From contig CAZJQI010000077.1 of NCBI GenBank assembly GCA_964548275.1, positions 1-14,750 on the forward strand: a stretch of DNA of 14,750 nucleotides, written 5' to 3'. A program made the translations under genes and the position numbers. The notes beneath the pieces are model-generated. The model was not told the DNA's origin. It saw only the letters and a program-made list of their open reading frames with translations, and did no database searches. The stretch's first letter is position 1. Each line of letters starts with the position of its first letter. Source of the DNA: JAUVUV01 sp964548275 (GTDB lineage: Bacteria > Gemmatimonadota > Glassbacteria > GWA2-58-10). Shown here piece by piece: positions 14,738-14,750 of this stretch.

Positions 14738-14750
14738 ATCCCTGAAATCC

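Noticed and set aside
1..14750. CRISPR arrays, tRNA or rRNA genes, integrases, toxin-antitoxin or defence genes
   Set aside because: None was found. No regularly spaced repeats, cloverleaf-like segments or recognisable mobile-element proteins are present, and the edge repeats are the only mobile-like signals.

Overview
The window is about 14.75 kb of bacterial chromosome with moderate GC. It is densely coded, with ten protein genes and short spacers, and has no rRNA, tRNA, CRISPR array or phage genes. Start codons are mixed: a TTG start is well supported by its Shine-Dalgarno (SD) and a GTG start is likely. SD sequences are clear in most places. Two exported-type enzymes carry an SRKDF-type twin-arginine-like leader, a GH109 glycosidase of the Gfo/Idh/MocA fold is present, and palindromic interspersed-repeat-like elements lie at both window edges. 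Together these suggest a free-living Gram-negative heterotroph, perhaps of an FCB-like or other deep candidate lineage. The taxonomy is an inference and cannot be settled from this sequence.

Layout from left to right. (1) 1-55: a repeat-like element with two copies of CGGGGTGTGT flanking small hairpins. (2) 124-1558 (minus): an APC-family amino-acid permease with a strong intrinsic terminator. It is transcribed away from (3) a short threonine/serine dehydratase at 1880-2830 (plus), which has a good sigma70-type promoter. The pair looks like an uptake-plus-degradation module for a hydroxy amino acid. (4) 2944-4629: a two-TM potassium channel with tandem RCK domains on one chain. (5) 4722-6205: a fetA-fetB-like ABC pair overlapping by ATGA, followed by (6) a CCA tRNA nucleotidyltransferase/poly(A) polymerase with an HD domain (6293-7684) and a 57-codon orphan reading frame behind its stop.

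(7) 7852-11634 (minus) is the most interesting part: a three-gene operon-like run of NagA-like deacetylase, a second NagA-like deacetylase with a Tat-like leader, and a GH109-type alpha-N-acetylgalactosaminidase with a homologous leader. Divergent from it is (8) a 669-residue sodium:solute symporter (11954-13963) with a CcpA/LacI-type operator candidate in its leader. I read this as an amino-sugar scavenging locus. N-acetylhexosamine glycosides would be cleaved, and possibly deacetylated, outside the cytoplasm, and the product imported by the symporter. The tandem deacetylases differ in two notable ways: only one has the export leader, and the leaderless one has lost a metal-binding histidine (His to Arg).

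(9) 14007-14462 (minus): a small DUF2752 membrane protein. (10) 14677-14737: an SD-like sequence, a 16-codon mini-ORF and a perfect 11-bp palindrome, probably the edge of another interspersed repeat.
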